In this document: positions 62,501 through 64,000 of the stretch, piece after piece
How the letters are laid out: the number at the start of each line of letters is the position of its first letter
How positions within the stretch are numbered: position 1 is the stretch's first letter
NCBI GenBank assembly: GCA_037013495.1
Contig: CM072807.1
Coordinates: 27,384,802 to 27,448,801, forward strand
Direction of reading: 5' to 3'
Origin: Hippophae tibetana
Taxonomy: Eukaryota > Streptophyta > Magnoliopsida > Rosales > Elaeagnaceae
Length of the DNA stretch: 64,000 nt
Notes under the pieces: model-generated
What the model was told of the DNA's origin: nothing
What the model saw: only the letters and a program-made list of their open reading frames with translations
The model's database searches: none
Made by a program: the position numbers and the translations under genes

Positions 62501-63720
62501 CCGCGAGGCGAGTCAACCCGACCCTTTTTGACCGTAGCAGATACGAGACCTTATCCTGATATTACGGTGACAAAATCCAGCGTTCTTTTTATCAAATTTC
62601 TCATAATTCGATTTTCGAGTGATTCATGGTCTTAGTTTGAAGTAAAAACATTAATTTAAATAAAAATTTAATTAATGAATCAAATAAATACCCACGATAA
62701 ATTGTATTTATTTTCATCATTTGTTTTCATATTTAAATTCACAGAATCACTCAAACGTAAATATTGAAACAATTTAAAATTTCCATGTGCATAAAAAACA
62801 ACCAAAATCAAACACCCAAAATTTCAATTCCTCGTGTAATAGATCAAAAGAGAGATGTTTTCAAAATGGCTCTAATACCAAATGTTAGTATACAATTCAA
62901 TCCAAAAACTTTCGGAAACGCATACAAACGCATAATTTAAATGTAGTGGAAATAAAATGGATTGAAAACATACCCCTTTCCTTGATCAAATTTTTTTTTT
63001 TGAAAATCTTCGTCTTCAACCCAGAGGCGGGTCAACCCGACCCGGTTTGACCGTAACGGATACCCGGCCGTATCCTCCTATTCCGGTGATGGAAAACAGC
63101 GTTCTTTTTATCAAAATTCTCATAATTCGATTGTCGATTGATTCATGGTCTTAATTTGAAGTAATACCATTATTTTAAATAAAAATTTAATTAATGAATC
63201 AGATAAATACCCACGATAAATTTTATTCATTTTCTTCATTTGTTTTCAAGTTTACATTCACAGAATCACTAAAACGTAAATATTGAAACAATTTAAAATT
63301 TCCATGTGCATAAAAAACAAGGAAAATCAAAAACCCAAAATTTCAATTCCTCGTAAAACAAATCAAAAGTGAGATGTTTCCAAAAATGGCTTCAATACCA
63401 AATGTTAGAATACAATTCAATCCAGAAACTTTCGGAAAAGCATACGAACACATAATTTAAATGGAGTCGAAAAAAAAATGGATTGAAAACATACCTCTTG
63501 CCTGGATAAATTTTTTTTTTTTGAAAAAATTCAACTTCAACCGCGAGGCGAGTCAACCCGACCCAGTTTGACCGTAGCGGATACGAGACCGTATCCTGAT
63601 ATTACGGTGACAAAATCCAGCGTTCTTTTTATCAAATTTCTCATAATTTGATTTTCGAGTGATTCAAGGTCTTAGTTTGATGTAAAAACATTAATTTAAA
63701 TAAAAATTTAATTAATGAAT
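59560..63720. repeat. Two tandem copies of a 2,080-bp tetramer HOR
   Basis: Full monomer starts are 59772, 60293, 60811 and 61331 in copy 1, and 61852, 62373, 62891 and 63411 in copy 2. All pairs are exactly 2,080 bp apart. Shared private markers are GAATTAAATAAATA (59560, 61640), AGAGCTGTTTTC, GATACATGG, AAACAGGGAAAATC, GACCCTTTTTGACC, GACCTTATCCTG, TCTTCGTCTTC, GGAAAACAGCG, CGATTGTCG, ATCAGATAAATA and TCAAAAGTGAG. The copies begin between 59521 and 59560. They end by about 63720, where GAATGAAATAAATA replaces GAATTAAATAAATA. Near identity marks a recent event. Confidence 0.94.
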
Positions 63721-63931
63721 GAAATAAATACCCACGATAAATTGTATTTATTTTCATCATTTGTTTTCATATTTAAATTCACAGAATCACTCAAACGTAA
63801 ATATTGAAACAATTTAAAATTTCCATGTGCATAAAAAACAACCAAAATCAAACACCCAAAATTTCAATTCCTCGTGTAATAGATCAAAAGAGAGATGTTT
63901 TCAAAAATGGCTCTAATACCAAATGTTAGTA

Positions 63932-64000
63932 TACAATTCAATCAAAAAACTTACGGAAACGCATACAAACGCATAATTTAAATGCAGTGGAAATAAAATG
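63932..64000. repeat. Partial monomer cut by the window end
   Basis: The first 69 bp of a monomer: TACAATTCAATCAAAAAACT, then TACGGAAACGCATAC (usually TTCGGAAACGC), then GCAGTGGAAATAAAATG at the end of the window. The array continues past the right edge. The left edge likewise starts exactly at a monomer phase point, so neither array end is in view. Confidence 0.93.

Larger units (their letters stand above)
1..64000. repeat. Satellite DNA array, ~520-bp monomer, fills the whole window
   Basis: The sequence repeats with a period of about 520 bp from first to last base. Phased on TACAATTCAATCC, there are 123 full monomers plus 69 bp of another, mean length 519.8 bp. All have the same orientation, and no foreign sequence interrupts them. 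Each monomer contains, in order: a head (AGAAACTTTCGGAAA, then CATAATTTAAATG), GATTGAAAACATAC, a T tract of variable length, a GC-rich island around GGTCAACCCGACCC, TCCAGCGTTCTTTTTATC, TTCATGGTCTTA, the AT-rich TTTAATTAATGAATC, CACAGAATCACTC, CCATGTGCATAAAAAAC, TTTCAATTCCTCG and AAAAGAGAGATGTTT. No region longer than 300 bases holds anything else. Satellite identity is certain. A centromeric or pericentromeric location and a plant host are inferences. Confidence 0.98.

Noticed and set aside
1..64000. 5S rDNA array (plant 5S units can also be near 500 bp)
   Set aside because: No 5S gene sequence such as GATCATACCAGC or internal promoter boxes is present in any monomer.
1..64000. CRISPR array
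   Set aside because: The repeat unit is about 520 bp with no short repeat/unique spacer alternation, and the context is eukaryotic satellite.
1..64000. CENP-B box (TTCGNNNNANNCGGG)
   Set aside because: TTCG sites in the monomer (TTTCGGAAAAGC, ATTCGATTTTCG) lack the required downstream A and CGGG.
1..64000. Telomeric or interstitial telomere repeats
   Set aside because: No runs of TTTAGGG or related units are present.

Overview
This window is one uninterrupted tandem satellite array. I could place 123 complete monomers and a 69-bp start of a 124th, all head-to-tail and in the same orientation. Monomer starts are phased on the recurring motif TACAATTCAATCC. Mean monomer length is 519.8 bp (63,931 bp / 123), and almost every monomer is 516-524 bp. 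No protein-coding gene, rRNA, tRNA, CRISPR array or intact transposon is supported. The recurring 63-83 codon open frames are shadows of the repeat. The source is most likely the nuclear genome of a flowering plant, from pericentromeric, centromeric or other heterochromatin. The species cannot be told from the sequence. The plant inference rests on satellite architecture and on a motif in the monomers that matches the 3' end of plant initiator-methionine tRNA, next to an LTR-like end (minus-strand reading).

Two main monomer classes alternate. Class P has a CAGAGGCGGG core, GGATACCCGGCCGTATCC, and usually GTAGTGG or GCAGTGG in its head. Class Q has a GCGAGGCGAG core, a CTGATATTACGG segment, and usually GGAGTCG in its head. 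The basic unit is therefore a P-Q dimer of about 1,040 bp, and larger higher-order repeats (HORs) are built from it.

Layout. (1) 1-24,933: a pentamer-based domain (A-B-C-D-E = P-Q-P-Q-P). It holds a 2,585-bp pair, a 2,601-bp pair, a very recent 7,280-bp 14-monomer duplication and a 1,563-bp trimer. (2) 24,934-27,017: a doubled 1,042-bp dimer. (3) 27,018-30,659: seven much more diverged monomers with no clean HOR, apparently an old, unhomogenised island. (4) 30,660-36,888: a mosaic of 2,075/2,077-bp and 3,633-bp relations with P/Q recombinant monomers. (5) 36,889-64,000: strict P-Q alternation organised as tetramers of 2,078, about 2,083 (three copies) and 2,080 bp (two copies), with dimer-sized phase slips.

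Inside the monomer, in order: an LTR-end/primer-binding-site-like head, a 9-16 nt T tract at about offset 100, a GC-rich island of about 80 bp with two short dyads, a conserved mid-segment where P/Q switches occur, and an AT-rich second half in which I recognise nothing specific. The array reads as a record of unequal crossover and conversion. The most notable points are the retrotransposon-like origin signature, the diverged island between pentamer-based and tetramer-based domains, and two reciprocal P/Q switches in exactly the same 26-bp monomer window.

Limits: all identities were judged by eye from diagnostic bases. Near-identical multi-kilobase duplications could in principle be assembly effects.
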